Source: Candidatus Saccharimonadota bacterium (lineage in GTDB: Bacteria; Patescibacteriota; Saccharimonadia; Saccharimonadales; Saccharimonadaceae). Taken from it: a stretch of 48,318 bases of DNA. Positions 38,812-47,538 of this stretch are shown here, piece after piece; position 1 is the first letter of the stretch, and every line of letters begins with the position of its first letter. The translations under genes were made by a program, and so were the position numbers. Location of the stretch: positions 1 to 48,318 of the forward strand of contig DAICXK010000007.1 in the NCBI GenBank assembly GCA_027312225.1, in the 5' to 3' direction. The notes under the pieces are model-generated. The model saw only the letters and a program-made list of their open reading frames with translations. It did not search any database and had not been told where the DNA came from.

Positions 38812-41334
38812 CTTTATTACAACAAAACCACAACCGCAACTCTCAAAGAGTTGGAGACATCATTAAAGGGGCTTCATCCGACTGAAGTTACCAAACGGCT
38901 TGCTATCTACGGCCCGAACACGATTCGCATCAAGGGCGAGCCGCTTTGGCGCAAAATTATCGAACCATTTGCCAATATCTTCATGTTGGTGTTGTTCATC
39001 GCAGCTGCGTTGAGTATTGTTCATCACGCCGCAATTGATGCCATTATTATCATCGGTATCATGTTGATTAGCGCCATTATTTACTATGTCCAGCGTTTCT
39101 CAACCGACAAGGTACTGCGCAGCCTACAAAAACATACCGCACAATCCGTTTCTGTCGTCCGAGATGGCAAAGTGCGCACTATTGACTCTCTCAAACTAGT
39201 ACCTGGCGATATTATTGTTCTAGGTGAAGGCGAAAAAGTTCCTGCCGATGCCAGGTTAATTGACGGCAGCAATGTTCGCATTGACGAAGCATTATTGACG
39301 GGAGAGTCAGAGGCAATTACAAAAACGACCGATGCTCTGCGCGGTGAAAAACAAATCTACGAACAGTCCAACCTCTTGTTCCAAGGATCTTTTATCGTAT
39401 CAGGTGAGGCCACGGCGGTTGTCATCCGTACCGGCAACGACACCGAGTTTGGTCGCCTTGCAGCCCTGTCAGAGCAAACTGGCATCCGTAGCCCTGTCCA
39501 AAAGAAAATCGATAAACTCATTAATCAGATTATTGCTGCTATCGCTGGTATCGCAACCGTCGCACTAGTACTTTCACTACTGCGTGGCACCGACCTGATC
39601 GAGGCAATTCGCTTTGTCATGGCGCTATCCGTGAGCGCTGTACCAGAGAGTCTGCCTATTGCGATTTCCGTCATTCTCGTGCTTGGCATGCGGCGCATGG
39701 CCGCCAAGAAGGCGTTGGTCACTAATATGCGTGCTATTGAGACAGTCGGTGTTATCACGACTATCGCGACCGACAAGACGGGTACGCTAACAAAGAACAA
39801 ATTATCCGTCCAAGAGACATGGCAACCCCATTGGGTCCGGCACCACCTGCCAACCTCTATTCGCTACAGCGCGAATCATACGACCGCAAAAACGCACGAT
39901 CCCCTTGATATCGCAATGGTTGAGTACGCTGATGCGGAGAAGGTTGTAAAACTAAAGGGCCAGCCACTCCACAGCCTCCCGTTCAGCCATGAGCATGCCA
40001 TGAGCGGCAACCTATGGCATCATGGCGATCTCTATCGCCTTACCGTTAAAGGCGCGCCTGAGGCAATTATTACCAGGTCAGCCATGACCGAGGCGGAGAG
40101 GGAAGAGTCAGAACAGGCACTTGCACGCCTTACTTCACAGGGCTACCGTGTCATTGCGTTGGCGCAAACCGAACTGAAAAAACCTATTGAAACGCTGGCG
40201 GCACTACCCGCCAAGGCTCGGCTCGACTTTGTCGGGCTTATCGCCGTGGCCGATACCCTGCGCCCCGAGGCAAAACGCGCCATTCACACGGCCCTCGCAG
40301 CAGGCGTCACTGTCCGCATGGTGACTGGTGACCATTTTGAAACTGCATATCACATCGGCCGACAGCTTGGTATGGTTGAATCTCGCGATCAAGTATTTGA
40401 CAGTCGTCGGATGGACACTATGACGGATGAAGAGCTGGAGAGTGCCATCAAGAATACCCGGGTCTTTTCTCGCGTGATACCAGAGAATAAATACCGGCTC
40501 CTTTCTATTCTTAAACGCCGTAACATCACCGCTATGACAGGTGACGGGGTCAATGACGTGCCAGCGCTATCTAACTCGCACGTTGGTATTGCTATGGGGT
40601 CTGGCTCGCAAATCGCTAAAGATGCTGGTGATATCATCTTGCTGGATGATAACTTCAAAACGATTATTGATGCTATGCGCGAAGGCCGCACCATCATCAG
40701 TAATGTCCGTCGTATGCTGTATTACCTGCTTGCGACCAACGCAGGCGAGGTCATTACCATGCTAGGCGCATTAGTCATTGGCATGCCAGTGCCACTCGTC
40801 GCTGTACAAATTCTTTGGGTCAACCTCGTCACTGACACTACCATGGTCATCCCGCTTGGTCTTGAGAAGGGCGAAAAGAATAATATGACGCGCAAGCCGG
40901 AAAAGCCAAATGCGCCTATCCTGAATCGCTATCTCGTCTCGCGTATGATTATGGTTGCTATCAGCATGGCAGCAACCACCCTGACGCTGTACATCATCTT
41001 CAGCAACCTCTACGGGCATGAATACGGCCGCACCATCGCATTCTGTGCCCTCGTAGTCATGCAGTGGGCCAGCGCCTTTAACGCAAGGTCAGATTATGAA
41101 TCGGTCTTCCGTCGCCTCCTTGTCTGGAGTACGCCATTCTACGTTGGACTCACAGCCTCGGTCACACTGCAGCTGCTTGCCATCTTTGGGCCACTACAGA
41201 ACCTGCTTCATATCACACCTGTCGCGATTGGAGATCTCGTCATTACGGGTGCCATTGCCTTTGTCATTCCAATTATCCTCGTTGAGATACATAAATTCTT
41301 TGGCCGTCGAGCATTAAAGGCCCGAGAGGTGTAG
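38809..41334 (+). CDS. P2-type cation-transporting P-type ATPase (calcium-type)
   Basis: From ATG 38809 the product has 841 residues. It has the cation-ATPase N-terminal region (about 10-50), M1-M2, the actuator domain with PGD and TGES (164-167), VPESLP in M4 (278-283), the phosphorylated D322 in DKTGTLT, TGDGVND in the P domain and M5-M10 with NAGEV and ILWVNLVTDT. This layout is that of bacterial and PMR1-like P2A pumps; calcium export is the usual role. The M4 motif has Ser where SERCA-type pumps have Gly (PEGLP). It converges on a second P-type ATPase with only nine bases between stops. Confidence 0.93.
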   Translation: MLYYNKTTTATLKELETSLKGLHPTEVTKRLAIYGPNTIRIKGEPLWRKIIEPFANIFMLVLFIAAALSIVHHAAIDAIIIIGIMLISAIIYYVQRFSTDKVLRSLQKHTAQSVSVVRDGKVRTIDSLKLVPGDIIVLGEGEKVPADARLIDGSNVRIDEALLTGESEAITKTTDALRGEKQIYEQSNLLFQGSFIVSGEATAVVIRTGNDTEFGRLAALSEQTGIRSPVQKKIDKLINQIIAAIAGIATVALVLSLLRGTDLIEAIRFVMALSVSAVPESLPIAISVILVLGMRRMAAKKALVTNMRAIETVGVITTIATDKTGTLTKNKLSVQETWQPHWVRHHLPTSIRYSANHTTAKTHDPLDIAMVEYADAEKVVKLKGQPLHSLPFSHEHAMSGNLWHHGDLYRLTVKGAPEAIITRSAMTEAEREESEQALARLTSQGYRVIALAQTELKKPIETLAALPAKARLDFVGLIAVADTLRPEAKRAIHTALAAGVTVRMVTGDHFETAYHIGRQLGMVESRDQVFDSRRMDTMTDEELESAIKNTRVFSRVIPENKYRLLSILKRRNITAMTGDGVNDVPALSNSHVGIAMGSGSQIAKDAGDIILLDDNFKTIIDAMREGRTIISNVRRMLYYLLATNAGEVITMLGALVIGMPVPLVAVQILWVNLVTDTTMVIPLGLEKGEKNNMTRKPEKPNAPILNRYLVSRMIMVAISMAATTLTLYIIFSNLYGHEYGRTIAFCALVVMQWASAFNARSDYESVFRRLLVWSTPFYVGLTASVTLQLLAIFGPLQNLLHITPVAIGDLVITGAIAFVIPIILVEIHKFFGRRALKAREV

Positions 41335-41343
41335 GTAAAAAGC

Positions 41344-43641
41344 CTACCGTTTTGTCTTCGCTACGCGATCAGCAATCAGCCACTGCAGCAATATCGCAAA
41401 CACAATGAGAGGTAACAGTGGCCATGCGTCACGCCATGCTGGGGCGGTGAAGTCAAAGAAATCACGTGTCACACCAAATCCAAAGCTGACAGTGACAACG
41501 AACGCAACAGTAAGAATATAAAGCACCCTGGCTAACTTTGCGGTGCGGTTGTTGACTGCCTTGAACATCTTGCTGACCAAGAAGACAAGATAGACGCCAA
41601 AGAATGTTGCCACCAGAACCGTCGATGTCGCCACGCCATCAATATCCTCGGGGTGAAGCGCCAGCAGGCGGAGATATACAAGCGCCACGACAACACCAGA
41701 TATTGCCGCGATCGGCGCTACTGGTGCCAACGTGTCCCACCAAAAACGCTTGGGCGATATCTTATATGTCGGAATCGGTGGGAACAGTGTCCAAAGCACC
41801 GTTGGTAGCGTCACCAAGAAGATATTCATGAATGTCACGTGACGAGGCTCAAACGGGTAGACAACACCTAAGACAAGCGTTGTCATCAGCAGTACAATGC
41901 CATAGATAATCTTGTGAAAGAAAAGAGTCGCAATCATCTCGATCGCCTGCATAATGCGATTACCGAGACGCATACCGACTGGCAGGGCATTGAATGAGTT
42001 GTTCAGCAGGACAATGTCAGCGATACGACGCGTTGCCACCGCACCAGAATACATTGCAACGCCAAGGTTTGCCTTTTTAAGCGCCAGTGCATCATTGACG
42101 CCGTCACCGACCATACCAGTGAAGTTACCTTTCTTGATAAAGGTATCAATCAGGCGCTCCTTCTGCTCAGGAAGGACGCGGGCAAATATTGTCGTAGTCT
42201 CAACAGTACGGTTCCATGCGGTCTTTGATAATTTGGCAAGCTCCGCACCCGTAATGATACGATCAGCACCTTTGATACCAGCACGCTGGGCCACTGCGCG
42301 CACCGTATCCGGGCTGTCACCGCTAATAACACGGATACTGACATCATTCTGCTGCAAATATGATACCGTTTTGGTTACGCCACTACGTAATTCATTAGAG
42401 AGAATGATGATTCCCAATGGGGTTCCTGTTTTCTTTATCTTTTTCAGATTAGACGTGGTATCGTCAAATGACGCCACCAGCAACACCCGCTGTCCACTGG
42501 CAGCAAGCTCTGCAATACGCTGTTTCTGCGTCTTAGTAAGCGGTGCCAGCCCACCAAGAAATTCTGGCGCTCCAACGAATACCGTAGTAACGGTACTGCC
42601 AATTTTTACGCGGACACCACTAAACTTTCTCTCAGACGAGAATGCTAACCGATCGATAACGTCATAGTCATCCGCGAGCGGCAAGCCCGCCACCATTGCA
42701 TCACCTGTCGCGTTACCACTGCTTGTCTCGGTTGCAACAATACCCGCCAGTTCCGCAAGGTTACCGGGCGCACCCTTAAACGGTTCAATCGCCGTAAACT
42801 CTATCGTATCGCTCGTCAGCGTCCCCGTCTTATCGACACACAGTACATTAAGAAGCGCCATGGCTTCGATTGCGGCAAGTTTTTGCGGTAATACCTTTGC
42901 CTGCGCGAGGCGCAATGATCCAAATGCGAGCAGCAGCGTGCTCGCAAGCAACAACCCTTCAGGTACCACCGTGACGGCCGCTGTCGTGATTGTTTTGACA
43001 ATCTTCACCGCATCCTGGCCTGAAAGCGTATAGACGGTCGCAATCAGCGCAGCCAGCGCCAACGCACCATATGTCATAACGGCAATGATTCGGCCGATCG
43101 AACGCTGCAACGGAGTCAGCTCTGGCGTATAGCGCTTTAACTTTTCTGTCATACCACCAACTCGCGTATCAGCACCGACGGCGACAATTCTCACAAACGC
43201 CGATCCTGCCACGACTGAGCTTGAGGCGTAGACATGAGTATCCTTTTCTTTGTCAATCGAGGCGGATTCACCCGTCAACATACTTTCGTTAACCTCAAGG
43301 CCACTGCTGGAAAGTACAATGCCATCCGCGGGAACTTCGTCGCCAATACGTATGTCAATCTGATCGCCAACAATCAGCTGGTCGAAAAGAATATCCGACA
43401 CCGTTCCATCGGCATTAATACGCCGGGCATGAGGTGCCGACATAAGTTCTAGCTTCTTTAATGCGCGACGGGCTCGCAGTTCTTGAACAATTCCAAATAG
43501 CGTATTAACGATAATGACGAACGAGACAAACCATGCATCACGATGCTCGCCAAGGAGTAATAACGCAGCCGCCAGTATAAGAATCGCTATGACAATCGGT
43601 TGTTTGAAATTGCGCCAGACAATGGCAAAAAAGTCTTTCAT
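41344..43641 (-). CDS. P-type ATPase of the CtpE-like group
   Basis: The 765-residue pump has TGES (123-126), VPEGL in M4 (226-230), D270 in CVDKTGTLT, GDGVNDALALKKANLGVAM and about ten spans. LAQAKVLPQKLAAIEAMALLNVLCVDKTG is close to the mycobacterial CtpE type, which has been linked to calcium uptake. Together with the convergent P2-type pump this gives two ion pumps of perhaps opposite direction; that is inference. On the - strand TACTAT (43650-43655 on the complement) ends eight bases before the ATG, and the box overlaps that of the divergent pgl gene. Confidence 0.92.
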   Translation of the reverse strand: MKDFFAIVWRNFKQPIVIAILILAAALLLLGEHRDAWFVSFVIIVNTLFGIVQELRARRALKKLELMSAPHARRINADGTVSDILFDQLIVGDQIDIRIGDEVPADGIVLSSSGLEVNESMLTGESASIDKEKDTHVYASSSVVAGSAFVRIVAVGADTRVGGMTEKLKRYTPELTPLQRSIGRIIAVMTYGALALAALIATVYTLSGQDAVKIVKTITTAAVTVVPEGLLLASTLLLAFGSLRLAQAKVLPQKLAAIEAMALLNVLCVDKTGTLTSDTIEFTAIEPFKGAPGNLAELAGIVATETSSGNATGDAMVAGLPLADDYDVIDRLAFSSERKFSGVRVKIGSTVTTVFVGAPEFLGGLAPLTKTQKQRIAELAASGQRVLLVASFDDTTSNLKKIKKTGTPLGIIILSNELRSGVTKTVSYLQQNDVSIRVISGDSPDTVRAVAQRAGIKGADRIITGAELAKLSKTAWNRTVETTTIFARVLPEQKERLIDTFIKKGNFTGMVGDGVNDALALKKANLGVAMYSGAVATRRIADIVLLNNSFNALPVGMRLGNRIMQAIEMIATLFFHKIIYGIVLLMTTLVLGVVYPFEPRHVTFMNIFLVTLPTVLWTLFPPIPTYKISPKRFWWDTLAPVAPIAAISGVVVALVYLRLLALHPEDIDGVATSTVLVATFFGVYLVFLVSKMFKAVNNRTAKLARVLYILTVAFVVTVSFGFGVTRDFFDFTAPAWRDAWPLLPLIVFAILLQWLIADRVAKTKR

Positions 43642-43649
43642 CTCTATCT

Positions 43650-43666
43650 ATAGTACACTAGATAGT
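43650..43666. promoter_or_regulatory. Overlapping divergent -10 boxes
   Basis: The - strand box TACTAT (43650-43655) and the + strand box TACACT (43654-43659) share two bases. Each lies seven or eight bases from its own start codon (43641 on -, 43667 on +). Polymerase should not be able to open both at once, and each upstream element would lie inside the other gene. Confidence 0.55.
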
Positions 43667-44338
43667 ATGGAGTTTCGTCATACACCGCAGAGCAATGTCG
43701 CCCCATTTCTCGCCCGCCAGATTGCTGACCAACTACAAAAGGGTAGGGTGGTATTATGGCTCCTGTCTGGTGGATCCGGCGTACAAGTGTGCAATGAGAC
43801 AGCTAAGCTGCTCGCTGATAGTAATCTCTCCGGGCTCTATGTCACAATCAGTGACGAGCGATACGGGACAGTCGGTCATACTGACGAAAATATGCAGCAA
43901 TTGCTTGATGCCGGACTTTCTTTGCCGGGCGCCACGGTGTACCGACCCCTCACAGGATCGTCTACTACTAAAACAACTCGTGACTTCGACGCATGGCTGA
44001 CACTTGCCGCCAAAAAAGCTGATTACTGTATCGCGCTACTTGGTATTGGAGAAGACGGCCACACTTCGGGCATTAAACCCCATAGTATCGCCGTCAATTC
44101 TCAAGCAGCAGCTTGTTATTATACCGGTGAAGATTATCAGCGCATTACAACGACAGTCTCGTTCTTATCGCGCTTTGATGAAGCTGTCGTTCAAGCATAT
44201 GGCAAAACAAAGCGCACGGTTGTTGCTAAGCTGCTACAAGATGCCGAATCATCGATTAACGATTTTCCCGCAGGTCTCATACGGAATATTCCGCAAGTGA
44301 CGATTTTTAGTGATAGTAATAAGGAGGAAGTAACATGA
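43667..44338 (+). CDS. pgl: 6-phosphogluconolactonase
   Basis: From ATG 43667 the product has 223 residues. The Pgl/NagB fold is marked by WLLSGGSGVQV (31-41), ISDERYG followed by TDENMQQLL (61-80) and LLGIGEDGHTSGI. It hydrolyses 6-phosphogluconolactone to 6-phosphogluconate, the substrate of the enzyme encoded next. The two frames overlap by ATGA. The longer open frame from 43514 would run into the divergent ATPase gene and is rejected. TACACT ends seven bases before the ATG. Confidence 0.88.
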   Translation: MEFRHTPQSNVAPFLARQIADQLQKGRVVLWLLSGGSGVQVCNETAKLLADSNLSGLYVTISDERYGTVGHTDENMQQLLDAGLSLPGATVYRPLTGSSTTKTTRDFDAWLTLAAKKADYCIALLGIGEDGHTSGIKPHSIAVNSQAAACYYTGEDYQRITTTVSFLSRFDEAVVQAYGKTKRTVVAKLLQDAESSINDFPAGLIRNIPQVTIFSDSNKEEVT

Positions 44339-45243
44339 AAATAGCAATCAGTGGACTTGGCCGTATGGGCGCGCAAATCGCGCAAAAACTTGCCGAGGGA
44401 GGGCATGAGGTCGTCGCACATAACCGTAGCCCCGAGCCAGTTAGGGCAGCAGCAGAGTACGGGGCAACGCCGGCATTCACAAAAGAAGAAGTGGTTGCCG
44501 CTTTTGCAGGCGAAACACCCATTATCTGGCTCATGATTCCCGCGAATGTCATCGACAGCGAACTTGATGCGTGGCTTGAAATTGTACCAGAGGGTAGCGT
44601 TCTCATTGATGGCGGTAACAGCGATTACAGAGGAGACGGGGCAAGAGCAGAGCGGGCCGCCAAGAAAGGTGTCACATTACTAGATATTGGCACCAGCGGT
44701 GGCGTTTGGGGATATAAACGCGGCTTTGCCATGATGGTTGGCGGCGATAAAACAGCATATATACGGTTAGTCCCCGCATTGGATACATTGGCGGCACCAG
44801 GTGGTGCGCATGATCATTTTGGACCAACTGGTGCGGGCCACTACGTTAAAATGGTGCACAATGCCATCGAATATGGCATGATGGAGAGTCTCGCCGAAGG
44901 CTACCGCATGCTGAAGGAAGGGCCATACAAGGATATTGACCTGGCTAGCGCCGGTGACGTCTGGGAAAAGAATAGTGTCATCACCAGCTGGCTCAACGAC
45001 CTCACTCGCCAAGCCTTACACGAGAACCCGTTCATGGAAGGCATTGATGGTGTCGTCGCCGAATCAGGTGAAGCTCGTTGGACACTGGAGACTGCCGATA
45101 ATCTAGGCATTCCGCTGCCTAGCATCCAGGCATCATTTGACGTGCGCCTTGCCTCTCAAAAAGGCGAGACGACGTTCGCCACCAAATTACTGGCAGCGAT
45201 GCGTAATAAATTTGGCGGGCATGACATTCAGGGCAAGCAGTAG
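44335..45243 (+). CDS. gnd: 6-phosphogluconate dehydrogenase, decarboxylating, short NAD-type
   Basis: The 302-residue enzyme has a Rossmann start GLGRMGAQIA (7-16), IDGGNSDYRGD, DIGTSGGVWGYKRGFAMMVGG and the substrate site GAGHYVKMVHNAIEYGMM with the catalytic Lys. At about 300 residues it belongs to the short bacterial class (GndA/YqeC type), often NAD-dependent, rather than the 470-residue E. coli form. The residue after the second beta strand is Asn-Arg (AHNRSPE), which leaves cofactor preference open. It yields ribulose 5-phosphate. AGGAGG precedes the ATG. Its TAG stop directly abuts the stop of the convergent GltS-like gene. Confidence 0.95.
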   Translation: MKIAISGLGRMGAQIAQKLAEGGHEVVAHNRSPEPVRAAAEYGATPAFTKEEVVAAFAGETPIIWLMIPANVIDSELDAWLEIVPEGSVLIDGGNSDYRGDGARAERAAKKGVTLLDIGTSGGVWGYKRGFAMMVGGDKTAYIRLVPALDTLAAPGGAHDHFGPTGAGHYVKMVHNAIEYGMMESLAEGYRMLKEGPYKDIDLASAGDVWEKNSVITSWLNDLTRQALHENPFMEGIDGVVAESGEARWTLETADNLGIPLPSIQASFDVRLASQKGETTFATKLLAAMRNKFGGHDIQGKQ

Positions 45244-46608
45244 CTATTTCTTGCGGCCAAAATACAACAGCCCAACCAACAGCCAAAAGACCATAATCCC
45301 AGCACAGACTGCCGTGAACAACGGTAGCCCTACTGTCATGATAATTGGCATCGACAGGGCCGTTACGATACCACCGCCCATTAACGGCTCGAACATCAGC
45401 TGTTTATAGCCAAATGCCTCAACAACGTTCGTCTTGTTCTTAGGATCGACCATTTGCGCGAACAAGAGGCCTGTCGCAGTCATCCCCATACCCTGGCCAA
45501 AGCTGACAATGGCGTTCTGAAACCAATACCGACGAAACATGCGGCGTGCCAGTCCGAAGAAGGCGAATAGTATCCACAACACGCCAGCACCGTACAGCAA
45601 GATAAAGACGAGTCCGTCACTGACCAGGAATTCCAATGACATCGTACCAATCGCAGCCATAATAAGAAGTGTCAGCGTCAGCGTTGATATTAGTTCGACC
45701 ATCTCGCGCACCACTTTCAATCTCAACTTGTGCCATATAAATTGCGCGACCATACCGCCAAACATTGCAAAAGTGAACAGCGGCACATAGGCAAAGAACT
45801 TATGACCTTCACGCCCCCAGAGCTGCGCCTCCAACTGCAAGATTCCCTGATGCATAACCCAGCCAATGCCAACGCCCAAGCCCAAAAGGATAAGGTGGGA
45901 TGTTAGTGTACGAAACGTCACCACCCGACGGAAACTGACACCCTTCTTACGTAGCTCTGCGACAATTGTATGGTAGTAGACTTTGTTGCGCGCCACCCTG
46001 ACAGGTCCACCCGTTTTAATATGCCCGGCACGTCGGCCCCAGTTAATCAGTATCACGCCAATGACCAATGCCGAAACAAGACTAGCCGTGGCAAGTCCCG
46101 TCGCAATCTGTCGCCCAGTCTCAAAATCGAGATCATGGAAGACAGGGGTCATACCCGCCACCGTACCATGGCCACCCTCAAAACTAATCTCTAAAAGTGC
46201 CGCCGTAAACGCTGGCATTCCTAATAGCGGCGTGATAATACACAACGTAAGGATGCCGGCAATGACATACTGACCCCAGGCAACCGTCTGGCCAAACGCC
46301 ACCTGTGGCCCAGCTAGCCGCCACATCTTTTTGAATGAGAGCAGTGGCTTGCCCATAAATAGTCCCGCGAATACTAGCGTAATCATATACTTTGGCAGTA
46401 CCGACCACATTTCATAAAATTCCGTCGGAATCTGCATCTCAGGAAAGTATTTACCAGCTACCTGTGGGCCAAAGACCAGCAATAGCACGCCAGCAGCCAG
46501 GCTGGTTGGTATAAACAACCGTCGAACCAGCGGGAGGCGGGCAAGAACATAGCCGCCCACGACGGCACCGACAAGTAACAGGGTTGCGGTGATGTATGTT
46601 TCAAGCAT
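45244..46608 (-). CDS. Sodium/glutamate symporter-like (GltS/ESS family)
   Basis: From the ATG at 46606-46608 the product has 454 residues and about eleven to twelve spans. It has the two inverted-repeat signature loops of the GltS family: SFEGGHGTVAGMTPVF in the first half and VSFGQGMGMTATGLLFAQMVDP in the second. GltS proteins take up glutamate with sodium. A TTG at 46638 would extend the frame, but it lies upstream of the -10 box TG-TACAAT (46623-46628 on the complement), so the internal ATG is chosen. Confidence 0.85.
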   Translation of the reverse strand: MLETYITATLLLVGAVVGGYVLARLPLVRRLFIPTSLAAGVLLLVFGPQVAGKYFPEMQIPTEFYEMWSVLPKYMITLVFAGLFMGKPLLSFKKMWRLAGPQVAFGQTVAWGQYVIAGILTLCIITPLLGMPAFTAALLEISFEGGHGTVAGMTPVFHDLDFETGRQIATGLATASLVSALVIGVILINWGRRAGHIKTGGPVRVARNKVYYHTIVAELRKKGVSFRRVVTFRTLTSHLILLGLGVGIGWVMHQGILQLEAQLWGREGHKFFAYVPLFTFAMFGGMVAQFIWHKLRLKVVREMVELISTLTLTLLIMAAIGTMSLEFLVSDGLVFILLYGAGVLWILFAFFGLARRMFRRYWFQNAIVSFGQGMGMTATGLLFAQMVDPKNKTNVVEAFGYKQLMFEPLMGGGIVTALSMPIIMTVGLPLFTAVCAGIMVFWLLVGLLYFGRKK

Positions 46609-46622
46609 AAACGCTACTGCCA

Positions 46623-46669
46623 ATTGTACACTATGCAACCATCGGGCAACAGTGCTATACTATGTATAG
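46623..46669. promoter_or_regulatory. Divergent promoters with a dyad over the + strand -10 box
   Basis: The - strand box TACAAT (46623-46628) serves the symporter. On +, TGC-TATACT (box 46656-46661) serves the FMN reductase. CTATAC-TAT-GTATAG (46655-46669) is a perfect 6-3-6 palindrome lying exactly over that -10 box, so a bound dimer would block initiation. Confidence 0.5.
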
Positions 46670-46694
46670 TAAATCATTTGTCCAAAGGAGGGAT

Positions 46695-47228
46695 ATGACT
46701 AATATTCTAGTCGTGACGGGTAGCGTACGCCCAAACAGTGTTAACAGTAAAATCGTACCGATCGTTGAAAACAAATTAAAAGAGCAGGGAGACACCGTGA
46801 CGATCGCCGACCTTGCCGACCTTAATCTGCCATTCTTTAACGAATCAGTATCGCCAACCGATCCCAGCTTTGCACCGACTAACGAACGAGTACAGCAGTG
46901 GACACAAATGGTCGCTAACGCAGAAGCCATTGTATTTGTCACCCCAGAATATAATCACAATATGAGCCCCGTTCAACTGAACGCCGTTGACTGGATTGGC
47001 AAAGAGTGGAAAGACAAACCTGTCGCTCTGATTGGATACGGCTGGGGAACGGGTGGCGGCCAGGCACATGACGCTGCACGCGAAGCCCTCGCCGTTAACT
47101 TGGGTGCGAAAGTAAGTGAGATGCAGGCAAACCTTTTCTTCACCAAAGACATCGCGCCTGACGGTAGCATTATCGACGAGGTTACCGTTAACGAAAAGGT
47201 CGGTGCTGCACTTGGAGGCATAAAATAG
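46695..47228 (+). CDS. NADPH-dependent FMN reductase-like flavoprotein
   Basis: From ATG 46695 (AAAGGAGGG just upstream) the product has 177 residues. It has the FMN-binding start VVTGSVRPNSVNSKI, FVTPEYNHNMSPVQLNAVDW and GYGWGTGGGQAHDAAREAL, characteristic of the NADPH-dependent FMN reductase/chromate reductase family. It probably reduces quinones or other electron acceptors with NAD(P)H. It is a single-gene unit closed by a long hairpin. Confidence 0.92.
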   Translation: MTNILVVTGSVRPNSVNSKIVPIVENKLKEQGDTVTIADLADLNLPFFNESVSPTDPSFAPTNERVQQWTQMVANAEAIVFVTPEYNHNMSPVQLNAVDWIGKEWKDKPVALIGYGWGTGGGQAHDAAREALAVNLGAKVSEMQANLFFTKDIAPDGSIIDEVTVNEKVGAALGGIK

Positions 47229-47538
47229 AATAGCTGTATGTCAGGCTATCAACATAGAAAATACCGTTCTATAACTAGAACGGTATTTTCTATGGCTGGG
47301 GTTAGTGGATGTATTCCAGAAGGATAATACTATAAATTATTCAAAACTTCTTTTGCATATAGTTCAGTTTTGACGCTATATATATGAATCTGTGGTTTTG
47401 CTTAATAATAGACTAGCGTAAGTATAAAGCACCTGACAACAACAAGGACCAGCATTTATGCTATTATCGGTACATGATTATATACATACTTATGGGTCAA
47501 CCTAACTACTGTTCTTTGTCGGACAGGGAGAGGCTAGC
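47229..47538 (+). other. Intergenic region with long hairpin, otherwise unassigned
   Basis: This 310-base gap holds an 18-bp terminator-like hairpin (47253-47294) near its start. The remaining 240 bases are AT-rich, with several TATA-like strings (for example TATATA at 47380-47387 and TATATAC around 47471). No convincing promoter pair, tRNA or known riboswitch was recognised. GGGAGAGG before 47539 is the ribosome-binding site of the next gene. Confidence 0.5.
47253..47294 (+). terminator. 17-18-bp perfect hairpin after the FMN reductase
   Basis: CATAGAAAATACCGTTC (47253-47269) pairs perfectly with GAACGGTATTTTCTATG (47278-47294), with an additional T-A pair closing a six-base loop. The only T-run is within the right arm. 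It is unusually long for a terminator here. Confidence 0.65.

Noticed and set aside
43514-43666. Upstream extension of 6-phosphogluconolactonase
   Set aside because: It lies antisense to the start of the CtpE-like ATPase gene and crosses the divergent promoters; the family match begins at 43667.
47295-47538. Metal-responsive riboswitch (yybP-ykoY or similar) before the CadD-like gene
   Set aside because: The gap is long and suggestive, but I could not find the conserved loops of any riboswitch class.
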